Positions 27,121 to 37,375 are shown, counted from the stretch's first letter. The stretch is 64,000 nt of DNA from Candidatus Poribacteria bacterium (GCA_012270865.1 JAAXHL010000061.1:31561-95560), one strand, 5' to 3'. The notes: a model not told the origin generated them from the letters alone. Made by a program: numbers and translations.

Positions 27121-27416
27121 GAGATGCATATCAGATTATACTGCAACCGCTAATTACGGAGAAAAGCACGTTCCTTCGTGATGAGAATAAGTATGCGTTT
27201 ATCGTTGATCGTAAGGCAACGAAACCTGAGATTCGGCGCGCAGCGGAAACGTTGTTTGATATCCAAGGCGACATTCTCAAGGTGCGTACGATGCACGTCC
27301 GTGGCAAACCGAAAGGTAAAATGTTGCGTTACCAGCGTGGCAGAAAACCGCATTGGAAAAAAGCGATCATTACCTTAAGAGAAGGCGCGAGCATCCAGGC
27401 GTTTGACACTATATAG
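27117..27416 (+). CDS. rplW: 50S ribosomal protein uL23
   Basis: L23 surrounds the exit tunnel and docks trigger factor and SRP. The 99-residue product has QIILQPLITEKST, NKYAFIVDRKATKPEIRRA and the RNA loop segment RGKPKGKMLRYQRGRKPHWKKA. ATG at 27117 overlaps the rplD stop, so the pair is translationally coupled. Confidence 0.97.
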   Translation: MRDAYQIILQPLITEKSTFLRDENKYAFIVDRKATKPEIRRAAETLFDIQGDILKVRTMHVRGKPKGKMLRYQRGRKPHWKKAIITLREGASIQAFDTI

Positions 27417-27419
27417 GAA

Positions 27420-27540
27420 TAGCATTCAGCCGTCAGCAATCAGCAAATAGGTCTCCTCCATACCGATAAACCTCTCGTATCTGAAGGCTGAAGGTTTTTT
27501 CGGAGAAAAAACCGCCCTGACCGCTGATGGCTACTAAAAA
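27420..27540. repeat. Hairpin repeat in the rplW-rplB gap (copy A)
   Basis: AT-mixed element with imperfect terminal inversion (AGCCGTCAGC near the left end, GCTGATGGCT at the right) and an inner core CTGAAGGTTTTTTCGG followed by AGAAAAAACCGCCCTG. The core matches copies at 37807-37840 (inverted) and 60665-60697. The right end runs into the AAAAAAAGGAAA ribosome site of rplB. Confidence 0.7.
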
Positions 27541-27552
27541 AAGGAAATCAAA

Positions 27553-28368
27553 GTGCCTAAAACATATTCACCTGTAACTCCAAGCCGTCGTTTTATGACG
27601 GGTTATACCTTTGAAGAGATTACGCGGAGTAAGCCGGAAAAGTCTCTTGTTAAAGGGAGCAAACAGAACGCGGGTCGCAATTCGACTGGACGTATGACGG
27701 TCAGGCGGCGTGGCGGTGGTCACAAACGTCGCTATCGAGTGATTGACTTTAAGCGCGATAAATTTGGGGTCCCTGCGAAAGTTGCCGCGATTGAATACGA
27801 TCCGAACCGTTCAGCCCACATCGCCCTGCTCCACTACGTTGATGGTGAGAAACGTTACATTCTTGCCCCTGTCGGTATTCAGGTCGGTGATATGCTTAAT
27901 TCGGGTGATGATGCTGAGATTCGGGTCGGGAACGCTTTACCGCTGTCAAAAATACCACTCGGTTCTTCAATTCACAATATTGAGATGAAACCGGGTAAAG
28001 GTGGGCAACTTGTCCGCAGTGCTGGTACTGCTGCACAGTTGGTTGACCGCGAAGGGAAATATGCGCGTATCCGTCTACCGTCTGGCGAAATCCGACTTGT
28101 TCCTGTGCAATCAATGGCAACACTCGGTCAAGTCGGCAATGTTACTCAGATCGTGATTGGTAAAGCCGGACGCTCAAGATGGCTCGGCAAACGTCCGAAG
28201 GTGAGAGGTGTTGCGATGAACCCGATTGACCACCCACACGGCGGTGGTGAAGGTAAGAGTTCGGGCGGGAGACATCCGGTTACGCCTTGGGGTGTTCCGA
28301 CGAAAGGGTATAAAACGCGGAACCCGAAAAAGAAATCGAGCCGTTATATTTTCGGCAAACGAAAATAA
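27553..28368 (+). CDS. rplB: 50S ribosomal protein uL2
   Basis: L2 is needed for subunit association and peptide-bond formation. The 271-residue product has [39 protein letters not shown] and the catalytic-centre segment [18 protein letters not shown] with the conserved His. GTG at 27553 follows AAAGGAAA, which is supplied by the end of the repeat element. Length is standard. Confidence 0.98.
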   Translation: MPKTYSPVTPSRRFMTGYTFEEITRSKPEKSLVKGSKQNAGRNSTGRMTVRRRGGGHKRRYRVIDFKRDKFGVPAKVAAIEYDPNRSAHIALLHYVDGEKRYILAPVGIQVGDMLNSGDDAEIRVGNALPLSKIPLGSSIHNIEMKPGKGGQLVRSAGTAAQLVDREGKYARIRLPSGEIRLVPVQSMATLGQVGNVTQIVIGKAGRSRWLGKRPKVRGVAMNPIDHPHGGGEGKSSGGRHPVTPWGVPTKGYKTRNPKKKSSRYIFGKRK

Positions 28369-28428
28369 GTTTGACTCGACAGTCTCGTTAAGTGAAGTTC
28401 ACGCTTCCTAAGATAGAGGAGAAACAGA

Positions 28429-28695
28429 ATGTCACGGTCTGTCAAAAAGGGTCCTTATATAGACCCGAAACTCGCCAAGAAAGTGGCTGCTATGGAGAAC
28501 TCCGGTACGAAACGGGTGATCCGGACGTGGTCGCGTCGGTCAATGATTACGCCTGAGTTGGTCGGTCATACCTTGGCAATTTACAACGGTAAAAAGTTTT
28601 TTCCGGTGTATATTACGGAGAACATGGTAGGACATAAGCTCGGAGAATTCTCGCCGACTCGCACCTTCCGTTCTCATGCAGGTGGTCCAAGATAG
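28429..28695 (+). CDS. rpsS: 30S ribosomal protein uS19
   Basis: S19 binds 16S rRNA with S13 in the head. The 88-residue product has [41 protein letters not shown] and [16 protein letters not shown] at 28429 follows GGAG. Standard length. Confidence 0.97.
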   Translation: MSRSVKKGPYIDPKLAKKVAAMENSGTKRVIRTWSRRSMITPELVGHTLAIYNGKKFFPVYITENMVGHKLGEFSPTRTFRSHAGGPR

Positions 28696-28791
28696 ATTTA
28701 TACCGTACCGATTCATCGTGGATTCATAATTGCCCTTGCATTGTTGAAGTGAACGATGGAACCCAGAAATCGCTTTTATTGGGAGATACTA

Positions 28792-29145
28792 ATGGAAGCC
28801 CGATCTAAAATTAGGAACGCATCGGTAGCGCCGCGTAAAGCGCGTTTGGTTGCCGATCTGGTCCGTAATCAATACGTTGAAGATGCGTTAAACCAACTAC
28901 GTTTTACGCATAAAGCTGCGTCGCCTATCATCTACAAACTGATTCAATCAGCAGCTGCGAATGCGCAATATCAGGACCCTAACATTGATGTTGCGAATCT
29001 ATACGTCAAAGAGATTCAAGTTAATGAAGGTATTACGCGGAAATGGATACGTCCCCGGGCGCGGGGTATGGCAAATAGAATTTTAAAACGGAGCAGTCAT
29101 ATTACCGTCGTCGTTGACGAGGAGAGTACAGAAGATGGTGAGTAA
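28792..29145 (+). CDS. rplV: 50S ribosomal protein uL22
   Basis: L22 lines the exit tunnel. The 117-residue product has RNASVAPRKARLVADLVRN, SAAANAQ and the loop EGITRKWIRPRARGMANRI. ATG at 28792 is chosen because GGGAG lies 7 bases upstream; a frame-compatible ATG at 28756 would add twelve non-conserved residues. Confidence 0.96.
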   Translation: MEARSKIRNASVAPRKARLVADLVRNQYVEDALNQLRFTHKAASPIIYKLIQSAAANAQYQDPNIDVANLYVKEIQVNEGITRKWIRPRARGMANRILKRSSHITVVVDEESTEDGE

Positions 29146-29233
29146 AGGTGTATACACTTCTATGGCACCAATAAGAGAGCTACGTTCCCTCCACGTCACA
29201 CTGGGACAGACAAAAGTTTGACAGGAGGTTTGC

Positions 29234-30103
29234 GTGGGACAAAAAACTCACCCCCGTGGATTACGCTTAGGTATCATTAAGACGTGGGATTCAAAATGGT
29301 ACAGCGAACGGGATTACGCCAAGTGGCTCCATGAAGATTTCAAGATTCAGGAGTTTGTCAAGGAGCAGCTTGCGCGTGCAGGTATTTCGCGCGTTGAAGT
29401 GGAACGTGTCGCGGATCGGTGTAGCATTAATATTCACACGGCGCGCCCTGGAATCGTTATCGGTCGCCGTGGCGCGGAAGCAGAGAAGCTGCAAGCACTC
29501 CTCGAAAAAGAGGTCGGCTGCCCCGTCCGTATTAATGTTTCCGAGATCAAAACACCTGAACTCGATGCCCAACTGGTATCAGAGGCTGTCGCAACCCAAA
29601 TAGAGCGACGTGCAGGTTTTAAACAGGCGATGCGTCGCAATATTACAAGTTCAATACAAGCCGGTGCTTTGGGTGTCAAGGTCATGGTCAGCGGAAGATT
29701 AGACGGCAAGGAGATCGCTCGTACGGAATCAAGTATTGAGGGGCGGGTCCCGCTACATACACTCAGAGCAGATGTTGACTACGGCTTCACCGAAGCGAAT
29801 ACGACTTACGGTAAAATCGGTGTTAAAACATGGATTTTCAAAGGTGAAGTTATTGGTGTTCCGGACGAACTAAAGGGAGGCACTACGGAGCGTCGTCAAT
29901 CAGGCAGGCGCGAAGACACAGGGTCTCAACGTTCCGATCGCCGTCGTAGTAATAACAACAGACGTTCTGGTTCTCAAGATGGACGTTCCCGCCAATCTGG
30001 TAATAGAAACCAGTCCGGTAGTAGAAGCCAGTCCGGTAGCAGAAATCGCCGGCGGCGGCGTCAAAACAATCAGAACCCTTCTAACGATTCGTCATCGAAT
30101 TAA
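29234..30103 (+). CDS. rpsC: 30S ribosomal protein uS3 with long C-terminal extension
   Basis: S3 forms the mRNA entry site. The first 215 residues are conventional: MGQKTHPRGLRLG, the KH-domain GRRGAEAEKLQ and GKIGVKTWIFKGE. About 70 further residues form a low-complexity tail of Arg, Ser, Gln, Asn and Gly, with a short tandem motif QSGSR/QSGNR. Typical bacterial S3 ends soon after the KTWI segment, so this tail is long, although basic tails occur in some phyla. GTG at 29234 follows AGGAGG. Confidence 0.97.
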   Translation: MGQKTHPRGLRLGIIKTWDSKWYSERDYAKWLHEDFKIQEFVKEQLARAGISRVEVERVADRCSINIHTARPGIVIGRRGAEAEKLQALLEKEVGCPVRINVSEIKTPELDAQLVSEAVATQIERRAGFKQAMRRNITSSIQAGALGVKVMVSGRLDGKEIARTESSIEGRVPLHTLRADVDYGFTEANTTYGKIGVKTWIFKGEVIGVPDELKGGTTERRQSGRREDTGSQRSDRRRSNNNRRSGSQDGRSRQSGNRNQSGSRSQSGSRNRRRRRQNNQNPSNDSSSN

Positions 30104-30125
30104 CTGACTTTAAGGAGTTATTAAG

Positions 30126-30539
30126 GTGTTAATGCCAAAACGTGTGATGCGCCGTTATGTGCATCGCGGAAGACGTCGCGGAAAACCGCTTCGAGGTTCA
30201 CAGATTAACTTCGGTGAATACGGTTTGCAAGCCATGGAAGCCGGCTGGATTACCAGTAACCAAATCGAATCATCACGTGTTGCGATTACGCGATATGTAC
30301 GCCGTGGTGGCAAACTTTGGATAAAAATTTTTCCGCACAAACCACTGAGTAAACAGCCTGCTGAAACGCGTATGGGTAAAGGCAAGAAGGGACCGCCGGA
30401 GCATTGGGTCGCTGTCGTGAAACCCGGAAGAGTGCTTTTTGAACTAAGTGGCGTTTCGCTTGAAGATGCTAAAGGGGCGATGAAACGAGCCGCCCACAAA
30501 TTACCAATCAAAACTAAGTTCGTTGCACGGGACGCGTAA
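30126..30539 (+). CDS. rplP: 50S ribosomal protein uL16
   Basis: L16 organises the A-site side of the peptidyl-transferase centre. The 137-residue product starts LMPKRVMRR (family: LMPKRVKYR), then [35 protein letters not shown] and [17 protein letters not shown] at 30126 keeps the usual LMPKR start and follows AAGGAG. Confidence 0.97.
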   Translation: MLMPKRVMRRYVHRGRRRGKPLRGSQINFGEYGLQAMEAGWITSNQIESSRVAITRYVRRGGKLWIKIFPHKPLSKQPAETRMGKGKKGPPEHWVAVVKPGRVLFELSGVSLEDAKGAMKRAAHKLPIKTKFVARDA

Positions 30540-30623
30540 TCCCGGTTCCAGTTCCGATGTCCTTAAAATTACGTACCTGTAAACGTGTAATGTAGTTTTC
30601 AGGACATGTTAGGAGGCAAAAAC

Positions 30624-30830
30624 ATGAAAGCGGATGAACTCCGAGGAAGAACAACCGAAGAATTGGAAAGTGAACTGCAGGTGCTGAAGGAAAATTTGTT
30701 TAATCAGAGATTCAGACGCATCTTAGGGCAGCAAGAGGATACGACCCACATCGGTAAACTTCGCAAAGATATTGCACGTGTGAAAACTGTTCTCAGGGCG
30801 CGCACGCAGCAGGCGGAAGCCGAAGCCTAA
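30624..30830 (+). CDS. rpmC: 50S ribosomal protein uL29
   Basis: A 68-residue helical hairpin protein near the exit tunnel. Seen: MKADELRGRTTEELESEL, LKENLFNQRFRRILGQ and IGKLRKDIARVKTVL. ATG at 30624 follows AGGAGG; an earlier in-frame ATG at 30606 would read through that site. Confidence 0.95.
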   Translation: MKADELRGRTTEELESELQVLKENLFNQRFRRILGQQEDTTHIGKLRKDIARVKTVLRARTQQAEAEA

Positions 30831-30910
30831 TTCAATTCACACGTTTTTAGAACTTGTCTGCCTCTAAAGTGTACACACTCACAGGTTTTGACTGGGTTTG
30901 GAGACTAAAT

Positions 30911-31186
30911 TTGAACGAAGAAAGACAAAGACATCGTAAAATTCGGACAGGTCTTGTGACGAGTAACAGTATGGAGAAAACTGTTACCGTTTCCATTGTT
31001 CGTCGGTATCAACACCCCCTTTACAAGAAGGTCGTCCGAAAAACGAAGAAGATCTTGGCTCACGATGAAACGAATAATTGTAACGTCGGTGATGTGGTTC
31101 AGGTTGTTGAAACGCGTCCGCTGAGTCGCCGTAAACGTTGGCGTGTCCAAACGGTTATTAGTGCCGTAGAAACCGGTACCGCTTAA
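30911..31186 (+). CDS. rpsQ: 30S ribosomal protein uS17
   Basis: S17 is an early-binding OB-fold protein of the 30S body. The product has RTGLVTSNSMEKTVTVSIVRR, YKKVVRKTKKILAHDE and VGDVVQVVETRPLSRRKRWRV. Translation most likely begins at TTG 30911 (91 residues), with GGAG 7 bases upstream. A longer reading from TTG 30854 lacks a ribosome site and adds residues that match nothing in the family. Confidence 0.93.
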   Translation: MNEERQRHRKIRTGLVTSNSMEKTVTVSIVRRYQHPLYKKVVRKTKKILAHDETNNCNVGDVVQVVETRPLSRRKRWRVQTVISAVETGTA

Positions 31187-31340
31187 GTCGCGCGAATACC
31201 GATGTACTTCCTCGTTTTTGATACCTCAGAGGAAGCGACAATAGATAGTGCCTGTGTGGCACTCGAGAAGAAAGGTTTTCATCCAAACTCTGACGTTTCC
31301 AGAGCGGAACGTTTTGGGAACGGGAGAAGAGGATACAAAA

Positions 31341-31709
31341 ATGGTTCAATCATATACTCGGTTAACCTGTGCAGACAATACTGGTGCCAGGCAGCTAATG
31401 TGCATCAGTGTGCTTGGTGGTACTCGGCGACGCTATGCACGCGTCGGTGATGTGATCGTAGCAAGTATCAAGGAAGCAGTACCGAACACACAGGTCAAAG
31501 CTGGCGAAGTTGTCCGGGCAGTTGTCGTCCGAACAACCAAAGAGTACCGTCGTGCGGACGGGTCTTATATTAAGTTCGATCAAAACGCTGCTGTTCTCAT
31601 TGATCCGCAAAACCAACCGCGTGGGACACGTATCTTCGGTCCGGTCGCACGTGAGTTGAGAGAGAAAGCATTCACACGAATCGTCTCACTCGCACCAGAA
31701 GTCATTTAG
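31341..31709 (+). CDS. rplN: 50S ribosomal protein uL14
   Basis: L14 contacts the 30S subunit. The 122-residue product has [40 protein letters not shown] and the end [29 protein letters not shown] at 31341 follows AGAGG and matches the universal MIQ/MVQ start; the frame remains open upstream but that part is not family sequence. Confidence 0.97.
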   Translation: MVQSYTRLTCADNTGARQLMCISVLGGTRRRYARVGDVIVASIKEAVPNTQVKAGEVVRAVVVRTTKEYRRADGSYIKFDQNAAVLIDPQNQPRGTRIFGPVARELREKAFTRIVSLAPEVI

Positions 31710-31719
31710 GAGGGCGATG

Positions 31720-31950
31720 ATGTCACGAGCGAAACTGCATATCAAGAAAGATGACACGGTCGTAGTCCTTAGTGGAAAAGACCGCGGGAGACAAGGCGTT
31801 GTTTTGGAGGTGTACCGGAAAAAGCAACGCGCAGTCGTTGAAGGCGTTCACTTCGTTAAACGTCATCTCCGCCCCAGCCAAATGGGAGAAGGTGGTGTCG
31901 TTGAACGCGAAGGGACGATCCATATTTCTAACCTCAAAAAGGTTGAGTAG
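31720..31950 (+). CDS. rplX: 50S ribosomal protein uL24
   Basis: L24 starts 50S assembly. The 76-residue product has the KOW motif region [20 protein letters not shown] and [10 protein letters not shown]. It is shorter than the usual 100 or so residues, with a truncated C-terminus after [13 protein letters not shown] at 31720 is preferred over 31717 because AGGAGGG then has a workable spacing. Confidence 0.94.
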   Translation: MSRAKLHIKKDDTVVVLSGKDRGRQGVVLEVYRKKQRAVVEGVHFVKRHLRPSQMGEGGVVEREGTIHISNLKKVE

Positions 31951-32024
31951 TTAAGCAGACTGATACAAGAAGCGTTACCAAATAGACCTCACTGTCTAAG
32001 TTATTTTTATAGGATATACGGCTC

Positions 32025-32564
32025 ATGAGCCCATACAAAGAATTTTATCAAACGGAAGTTATGCCAGCATTGTTCAAACATTTCAACTATGACAATGTGA
32101 TGCAGATTCCGAAATTGGAAAAAATTGCACTGAATATTGGTGTTGGGGAAGCACTGCAGAACCCGAAAGCATTGGAAGATGCCGTTGAAGAGTTGACACT
32201 CCTTGCTGGTCAACGTGCGATTATCACGCATGCGAGAAAAGCTGTTTCTGCTTTTAAAATCAGAGAAGGTTTTGCTATCGGATGTAAAGTTACGCTAAGA
32301 CAGCAGCGGATGTACGAGTTTTTCAATAGACTGGTGAACCTCGTTCTGCCCCAAATTCGAGACTTTCGGGGTGTGTCCCCGGATGCGTTCGATGGTCGAG
32401 GGAATTATTCGCTCGGTCTGACGGAGCAGTTAATTTTCCCCGAAATTGATTACGATAAGGTTAACGATATCCGCGGGTTGAACGTAACAGTTGTTACCAC
32501 TGCCCCAACAGACGAAGAAGGTCGCGAATTATTAAGATTGCTGGGTATGCCGTTCCGACAATAG
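32025..32564 (+). CDS. rplE: 50S ribosomal protein uL5
   Basis: L5 binds 5S rRNA and bridges to S13. The 179-residue product has [67 protein letters not shown] and [19 protein letters not shown]. Standard length. ATG at 32025 has a weak ribosome site (ATAGGATA). Confidence 0.97.
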   Translation: MSPYKEFYQTEVMPALFKHFNYDNVMQIPKLEKIALNIGVGEALQNPKALEDAVEELTLLAGQRAIITHARKAVSAFKIREGFAIGCKVTLRQQRMYEFFNRLVNLVLPQIRDFRGVSPDAFDGRGNYSLGLTEQLIFPEIDYDKVNDIRGLNVTVVTTAPTDEEGRELLRLLGMPFRQ

Positions 32565-32695
32565 GACGGTGTTGCTGTAGAAGGCATCAGTCAATGGGTG
32601 CCTAAATACAGAGGACTCGACACGCGGCTAACTTCTAATATCCAGGCGTTTCAATGATAAGGCTCTGGATAAACAAGTAAAGGAGCATTTAAACT

Positions 32696-32881
32696 GTGGC
32701 AAGCAAAGCATGGATTGCCAAACAGAAGCGAACCCCGCGGTTCCGAACTCGACAATATAGCCGTTGCAAACATTGTGGAAGGGCGCGCGGGTATCTACGC
32801 AAGTTTGAGTTGTGTCGTATCTGTTTCCGTCTCTTCGCTCGCGCCGGTAGGATCCCGGGGGTCCGAAAAGCGAGTTGGTAG
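32696..32881 (+). CDS. rpsN: 30S ribosomal protein uS14, zinc-binding short form
   Basis: A 61-residue type Z S14 with both zinc pairs: CKHC and CRIC. The remaining sequence ([38 protein letters not shown]) is typical. GTG at 32696 follows AAAGGAG. Together with zinc forms of S4 and L36 it shows that this organism keeps zinc-type ribosomal proteins. Confidence 0.97.
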   Translation: MASKAWIAKQKRTPRFRTRQYSRCKHCGRARGYLRKFELCRICFRLFARAGRIPGVRKASW

Positions 32882-32968
32882 TAAACGGAAACCTGTGTAA
32901 CCCGACGACAACTAAACAAAACTTGGAATGGCTATCCACAACAGAGAATGAAATAAGGAGAATCTTTC

Positions 32969-33370
32969 ATGTCGATGACCGATCCGATTGCTGATATGCT
33001 GACACGTATCCGCAATGCCAATATGGCAGGACATGAACGCGTTGAAATCCCCTCTTCAAAAGTCAAATCGGAAATCGCGCGTATCTTGACTGAAGAAGGT
33101 TTCGTCCGAAACTATCGCCTGCTTGATGATGGTAAACAGGGGATTTTAAGAATCTATTTGAAATACGGCACTACGAAAAAAGAGAAGGTCATCACAAACC
33201 TCAGACGTATCAGTAAACCTGGGAGACGGATTTACGCGAAATCTGATAGTCTTCCGAGGGTTTATGGAGGACTGGGTATCGCTATTTTATCGACTTCCAA
33301 CGGCATAAAGACCACACCAGAGTGCCGGAAAGAGAAAATTGGCGGCGAGGTACTCTGTTACGTCTGGTAA
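32969..33370 (+). CDS. rpsH: 30S ribosomal protein uS8
   Basis: S8 binds the central domain of 16S rRNA and, in enterobacteria, represses the spc operon. The 133-residue product has [46 protein letters not shown] and the end [10 protein letters not shown] with [12 protein letters not shown] at 32969 follows AAGGAG. Confidence 0.97.
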   Translation: MSMTDPIADMLTRIRNANMAGHERVEIPSSKVKSEIARILTEEGFVRNYRLLDDGKQGILRIYLKYGTTKKEKVITNLRRISKPGRRIYAKSDSLPRVYGGLGIAILSTSNGIKTTPECRKEKIGGEVLCYVW

Positions 33371-33415
33371 GGTTTTGTGTTTGTAGATGCCTCTCAACGA
33401 ACTTGGAGAAATAGA

Positions 33416-33985
33416 ATGTCACGTATTGGACTCAAACCGATTCCGCTGCCCGACAAAGTGCAAGTCGCTCTAAATGAGAATGATGTGCGCGTCGAGGGAC
33501 CTAAAGGGAGTCTGAATTGGGAGCTCCCAGACGGGATTGATGTGACGCTTGAAGAGAACGTCCTAACCGTCCAAAGAGCGAGTGAACTTAAACAGGACAA
33601 AGCCTTACACGGCTTGGCGCGCAGTCTGATCGCGAATATGGTTACCGGTGTTTCAGACGGTTTTGAGAAGAAACTGCAAGTGGTAGGGACAGGTTACCGC
33701 GCCGAAGTCAACCGTGAGAAGAATTTGGTGCTTGATGTCGGTTATTCACACTCTGTTACTTACACACCGCCTGAAGGTATAACGTTAAGTGTTGAAGGTT
33801 CAGAGACGATAAATGGTCAAGCACACACACCTATCATTGTCAGTGGCATTGATAAACAACTTGTTGGACAAGTCGCAGCGACTATTCGTCAGATTCGGAA
33901 ACCGGACACTTATAAACCGTGTAAAGGTATCCGTTACGATGGCGAGCGAGTCCCCGAAAAAGAAGGAAAAGCTGCCGTTGGTTAG
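33416..33985 (+). CDS. rplF: 50S ribosomal protein uL6
   Basis: L6 lies near the GTPase centre. The 189-residue product has MSRIGLKPIPLP, VEGPKGSLNWELPDG, LVGTGYRAEV-like VVGTGYRAEV, the DKQLVGQVAATIRQIRKPDTYKPCKGIRY region and VPEKEGKA. ATG at 33416 follows GGAG; a frame-compatible codon at 33377 adds nothing conserved. Confidence 0.97.
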   Translation: MSRIGLKPIPLPDKVQVALNENDVRVEGPKGSLNWELPDGIDVTLEENVLTVQRASELKQDKALHGLARSLIANMVTGVSDGFEKKLQVVGTGYRAEVNREKNLVLDVGYSHSVTYTPPEGITLSVEGSETINGQAHTPIIVSGIDKQLVGQVAATIRQIRKPDTYKPCKGIRYDGERVPEKEGKAAVG

Positions 33986-34123
33986 TGGTGTTATCTCTTG
34001 TACGCGACGCGGTAAACAAGGTAGGAACGAGTGTTTTGCTTGGCGTGTTTCTGCTTCTTGTCGCTCGCGATCTTTGTACCCATCAACTTTAATAACATAA
34101 CACTACGGTAATAAGGAGATCCC

Positions 34124-34492
34124 TTGAGACTTATAAAACAGAAACGGTTGAGCCACAAACGTCGTCGCGGTCGTGTCCGCCTAAAAATTAGTGGTACGGG
34201 TGTTAGACCGAGGCTCGCCGTCTTCAGAAGTTTAAAACATATCTACGTGCAACTCATTAATGATGAGCTTGGTGAGACGGTTGCTGAAGCCTCTACTTTG
34301 TCCCCGGAACTCAAAGAGAACTTAACAAACGGTGGAAATATAGCGGCTGCAGAGAACGTTGGTACCCTGATTGCGGAAAGAGCGAAGCAGCAAGGAATTG
34401 AAGCGGTCGTCTTTGATCGGGGTGGACACCTTTATCATGGGCGTATCAAAGCCCTTGCAGAAGCAGCGAGAGCGGGTGGCTTAAAGTTCTAA
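34124..34492 (+). CDS. rplR: 50S ribosomal protein uL18
   Basis: L18 binds 5S rRNA. The 122-residue product has [30 protein letters not shown] and the end [28 protein letters not shown]. The start is TTG at 34124 with AAGGAG 4-6 bases before. A 138-base gap separates it from rplF; I see no gene in it. Confidence 0.97.
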   Translation: MRLIKQKRLSHKRRRGRVRLKISGTGVRPRLAVFRSLKHIYVQLINDELGETVAEASTLSPELKENLTNGGNIAAAENVGTLIAERAKQQGIEAVVFDRGGHLYHGRIKALAEAARAGGLKF

Positions 34493-34562
34493 ATACGCCG
34501 CAACCCGATTCCTGCGCCACATCTATATGCGGTGCAGAGACTGAATCGGATAGGAGAGTTTT

Positions 34563-35081
34563 TTGCTTACAGAAAAAATCAATCCAGATGAATTTGAATC
34601 TGAATTTGAGGAACGTATGATTACAATTAACCGTGTGATGCGGGTCGGTAAGGGTCGTCGCACACCGAGTTTCAACTCACTCACGGTTGTCGGTAATCGC
34701 GCCGGTATTGTCGGTATCGGCTTCGGTAGTGCAAGCGAAGTTGCTGGCGCGCTCCGAAAAAGTTTCGCCGACGCACGAAAAAACCTGGTGCGTGTGCCTA
34801 TCGTTAACGGTACGCTCCCCCATGAAATCACCTGCGAATTTAAATCGGCGAAAGTTCTACTGAAACCGGCAAGTCCGGGAACAGGGATCATTGCCGGTCA
34901 TGCGACGCGTGCGATCCTCGAATTTGCGGGTGTCCGAGATGCGTTGACTAAATGTCTATCCTCTCGGAATGTGAAAAATATTGCTGAGGCGACGATGCTC
35001 GGATTGAAGAGCCTCAAGGATATCAACGAAGTCGCACGTTTGCGCGATTTGTCTGTTGAAGAATTACGCCAGAAACGCTAA
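34563..35081 (+). CDS. rpsE: 30S ribosomal protein uS5
   Basis: S5 guards accuracy at the mRNA entry. The 172-residue product has TINRVMRVGKGRRTPSFNSL, GNRAGIVGIGFGSASEV, KPASPGTGIIAG and VRDALTKCLSSRNVKNI. TTG at 34563 follows AGGAGAG. The usual next gene, rpmD (L30), is absent: only a repeat-bearing gap follows before rplO. Confidence 0.97.
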   Translation: MLTEKINPDEFESEFEERMITINRVMRVGKGRRTPSFNSLTVVGNRAGIVGIGFGSASEVAGALRKSFADARKNLVRVPIVNGTLPHEITCEFKSAKVLLKPASPGTGIIAGHATRAILEFAGVRDALTKCLSSRNVKNIAEATMLGLKSLKDINEVARLRDLSVEELRQKR

Positions 35082-35083
35082 AG

Positions 35084-35262
35084 ATTGGCAGTCAGCAAAC
35101 AGCCCATTAGCAATCAGCAAAGAGGCTATTGGAGGAATGGTTGTTGGTAAGAGGTCGTAGATGTATCTAAAGTCTCTTAACTTATAACCAACAACTCATA
35201 ATCAGAAACCTCTTTTACTGACGGCTGATAGCCGAGAACCGACAGCCATCTTGCCAATAGCC
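35084..35262. repeat. Hairpin repeat in the rpsE-rplO gap (copy B)
   Basis: Starts GATTGGCAGTCAGCAAACAG and ends GACAGCCATCTTGCCAATAG, with ATTGGCA/TGCCAAT as terminal inverted ends. Inside, GGTTGTTGGT (near 35140) is inverted by ACCAACAAC (near 35190). It occupies the place where rpmD stands in most bacteria. No conserved reading frame is present. Confidence 0.65.
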
Positions 35263-35283
35263 ATGAAGGAACGGAGTTTTGAG

Positions 35284-35760
35284 ATGAAATTGAATGAACT
35301 TAAACCTGCGCCTGGGTCGAAACGCTCAAGAAAACGAGTGGGTAGGGGTCCCGGTTCAGGTTGGGGCAAAACCTGTGGTCGCGGTCATAAAGGACAGAAG
35401 TCGAGGTCCGGTGGCTCGATTCCAGCTTGGTTTGAAGGGGGTCAGATGCCGCTCGTGCGTCGCCTTCCGAAGCGCGGTCCCCGGCGGACGGGACACAAAC
35501 GCCTCGAATATGATGTTATCAATGTAGAGACACTCAACCTTTTCGCTGATACTGCGGTGGTAACTCCTGAATCCCTTCGCGAAGCAGGCTTAATCAAACG
35601 CAAAAATGCCCTGATAAAGATCCTCGGAGATGGTGACCTCGAAAAACAACTAAAAGTGCAAGCGCACCGTTTTTCAAAATCAGCGATTGAAAAAATTGAA
35701 TCCAAGGGTGGCACGGCTGAAGTGCTCGGTTTACACGGCAATACAGAAAGCGCTGCTTGA
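35284..35760 (+). CDS. rplO: 50S ribosomal protein uL15
   Basis: The 158-residue product has [20 protein letters not shown], the glycine-rich [35 protein letters not shown] and the C-terminal [18 protein letters not shown] at 35284 is chosen because KLNEL is the family start and CGGAG lies upstream; earlier ATGs belong to the flanking repeat. secY follows after 30 bases. Confidence 0.96.
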   Translation: MKLNELKPAPGSKRSRKRVGRGPGSGWGKTCGRGHKGQKSRSGGSIPAWFEGGQMPLVRRLPKRGPRRTGHKRLEYDVINVETLNLFADTAVVTPESLREAGLIKRKNALIKILGDGDLEKQLKVQAHRFSKSAIEKIESKGGTAEVLGLHGNTESAA

Positions 35761-35790
35761 GAATCTGCAAACGAGGAGGACATAAAATAA

Positions 35791-37125
35791 GTGATTAAGG
35801 CATTCCAAAACGCTTTTAAAATTCCGGAATTGCGGAAACGCCTCATTTTTACAGCGTTGCTTTTGATTGTCTACCGCCTCGGTGCCCATATTACATTGCC
35901 GGGCATTGACGATGCGGCACTTGAAGCGTTTTTTAAACAACTCATGGACCGTGGGGGCAATGTTATTGGGTTCATAGACCTGTTTTCTGGGGGTGCGTTT
36001 AGTCAGATGACGATTTTCGCACTCGGTATACAACCGTATATTAGTGCCTCAATCATTATGCAGCTCCTCGGTGTCATCGTTCCTTCACTGGAGAAACTCT
36101 CCAAAGAACCCGATGGCAGAAAGAAAATGACACAGTATACGCGATACGGTACTGTTATCCTCAGCATTATCCAAGGGATAACGATTAGTATCGTTTTGCG
36201 GAACCCAGAAGCGATTATCGGTCAAGCAGGTACGATCGTTCGGAATCCGAATTTATGGTGGCATTTCCTTGTAGTGCTGACGCTTACCGCCGGAACGTCC
36301 TTCGTTATGTGGCTCGGTGAACAGATCACGGAACGTGGGATTGGACAGGGTATCTCGCTGATTATTACCGTTGGGATTATCGCCGGCTTGCCGGGCGGTG
36401 TTACTACGGTTATAACCAATCTTTTTACGAGATCGGATTTTGGGATCTCACACCTCGCGATTTTGGTTATACTCATTATTGTAGCGATTGCGGGAACTGT
36501 CTTTATCACGTTGTCTGTTCGGAAGATTCCAGTCCAATACGGTAGACAGATACGTGGACGCAGAGTGATTGGCGGTCAATCAACACATCTCCCGCTGCGA
36601 GTTAACGCTGCAGGCATGATTCCAATCATCTTTGCGATTACGCTTATTCAGTTTCCAGAGACTGCAATTAGTTTCCTTCCAAGAGATTGGGGATGGACGG
36701 CAACGGCGCAAGCTCTGGTTGAAACAGGTACACCGTTGTGGCTCACGTTCTATGCGTTATTAATCATCGGGTTCACCTATTTTTACACAGCAGTGCAAAT
36801 TAACCCGGTCCAAATGGCTGAAGACTTGCAAAAATATGGTGGTTTTATCCCCGGTATTCGTGCTGGCAAACAGACGGCAGATTATATCAACACGACCCTG
36901 ACTCGGATTACGTTGCCGGGTGCGATTTTTCTTGCCGCTATCGCCGTGATTCCGATTATTATCACAGCACGTCTTAATATCGGAGCAACCATGGTGGACG
37001 GTGCTTCTATTCTGATTGTTGTCGGTGTCGTATTGGATACAATGTCACAAATCGAATCCTACTTGACTGTCCGACATTATGAAGGATTCCTAAAAGACCG
37101 CAAACTTAAAGGTAGACGGCGTTAA
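35791..37125 (+). CDS. secY: Protein translocase subunit SecY
   Basis: SecY is the pore of the inner-membrane Sec translocon. The 444-residue product has ten hydrophobic helices, the plug-region sequence [53 protein letters not shown] and the C-terminal loop [33 protein letters not shown] at 35791 follows GAGGAGG. In most bacteria adk and map come next; here rpmJ follows directly after 25 bases. Confidence 0.98.
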   Translation: MIKAFQNAFKIPELRKRLIFTALLLIVYRLGAHITLPGIDDAALEAFFKQLMDRGGNVIGFIDLFSGGAFSQMTIFALGIQPYISASIIMQLLGVIVPSLEKLSKEPDGRKKMTQYTRYGTVILSIIQGITISIVLRNPEAIIGQAGTIVRNPNLWWHFLVVLTLTAGTSFVMWLGEQITERGIGQGISLIITVGIIAGLPGGVTTVITNLFTRSDFGISHLAILVILIIVAIAGTVFITLSVRKIPVQYGRQIRGRRVIGGQSTHLPLRVNAAGMIPIIFAITLIQFPETAISFLPRDWGWTATAQALVETGTPLWLTFYALLIIGFTYFYTAVQINPVQMAEDLQKYGGFIPGIRAGKQTADYINTTLTRITLPGAIFLAAIAVIPIIITARLNIGATMVDGASILIVVGVVLDTMSQIESYLTVRHYEGFLKDRKLKGRRR

Positions 37126-37150
37126 GTACTTATACCTGAAAGAGGTTCTT

Positions 37151-37267
37151 ATGAAAGTCAGACCTTCTGTTAAAAAGATGTGTGCCCAATGTAAAATTAT
37201 CAAACGAAAAGGCGTTGTCCGCGTCATTTGTTCTTCAAACCCGAAGCACAAACAGCGCCAAGGATAA
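37151..37267 (+). CDS. rpmJ: 50S ribosomal protein bL36
   Basis: A 38-residue protein: [19 protein letters not shown], then [19 protein letters not shown]. It is the zinc-binding (C+) form with C-x2-C, a later Cys and His. ATG at 37151, stop TAA at 37265. It lies between secY and rpsM, its standard place when infA and map are missing. Confidence 0.97.
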   Translation: MKVRPSVKKMCAQCKIIKRKGVVRVICSSNPKHKQRQG

Positions 37268-37375
37268 CGTGTTCACTGCTCTGGCGGACACTCCGTTATA
37301 CCTTAATCCGCGGAAACTGATATTTTCAAGGAGAGGTTGGAGAACCCAGAGAAACCCAGAAAATGGAGGCGACGT

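Noticed and set aside
30854..30910. Longer uS17 start at TTG 30854
   Set aside because: No ribosome site, and the added residues do not resemble S17; TTG 30911 has GGAG 7 bases upstream.
31202..31450. 82-codon frame before and over rplN
   Set aside because: It overlaps the well-supported L14 gene, matches nothing and has no ribosome site.
35082..35283. A hidden rpmD (L30) between rpsE and rplO
   Set aside because: All plus-strand frames there are interrupted and none contains the L30 core; the sequence is repeat-like.
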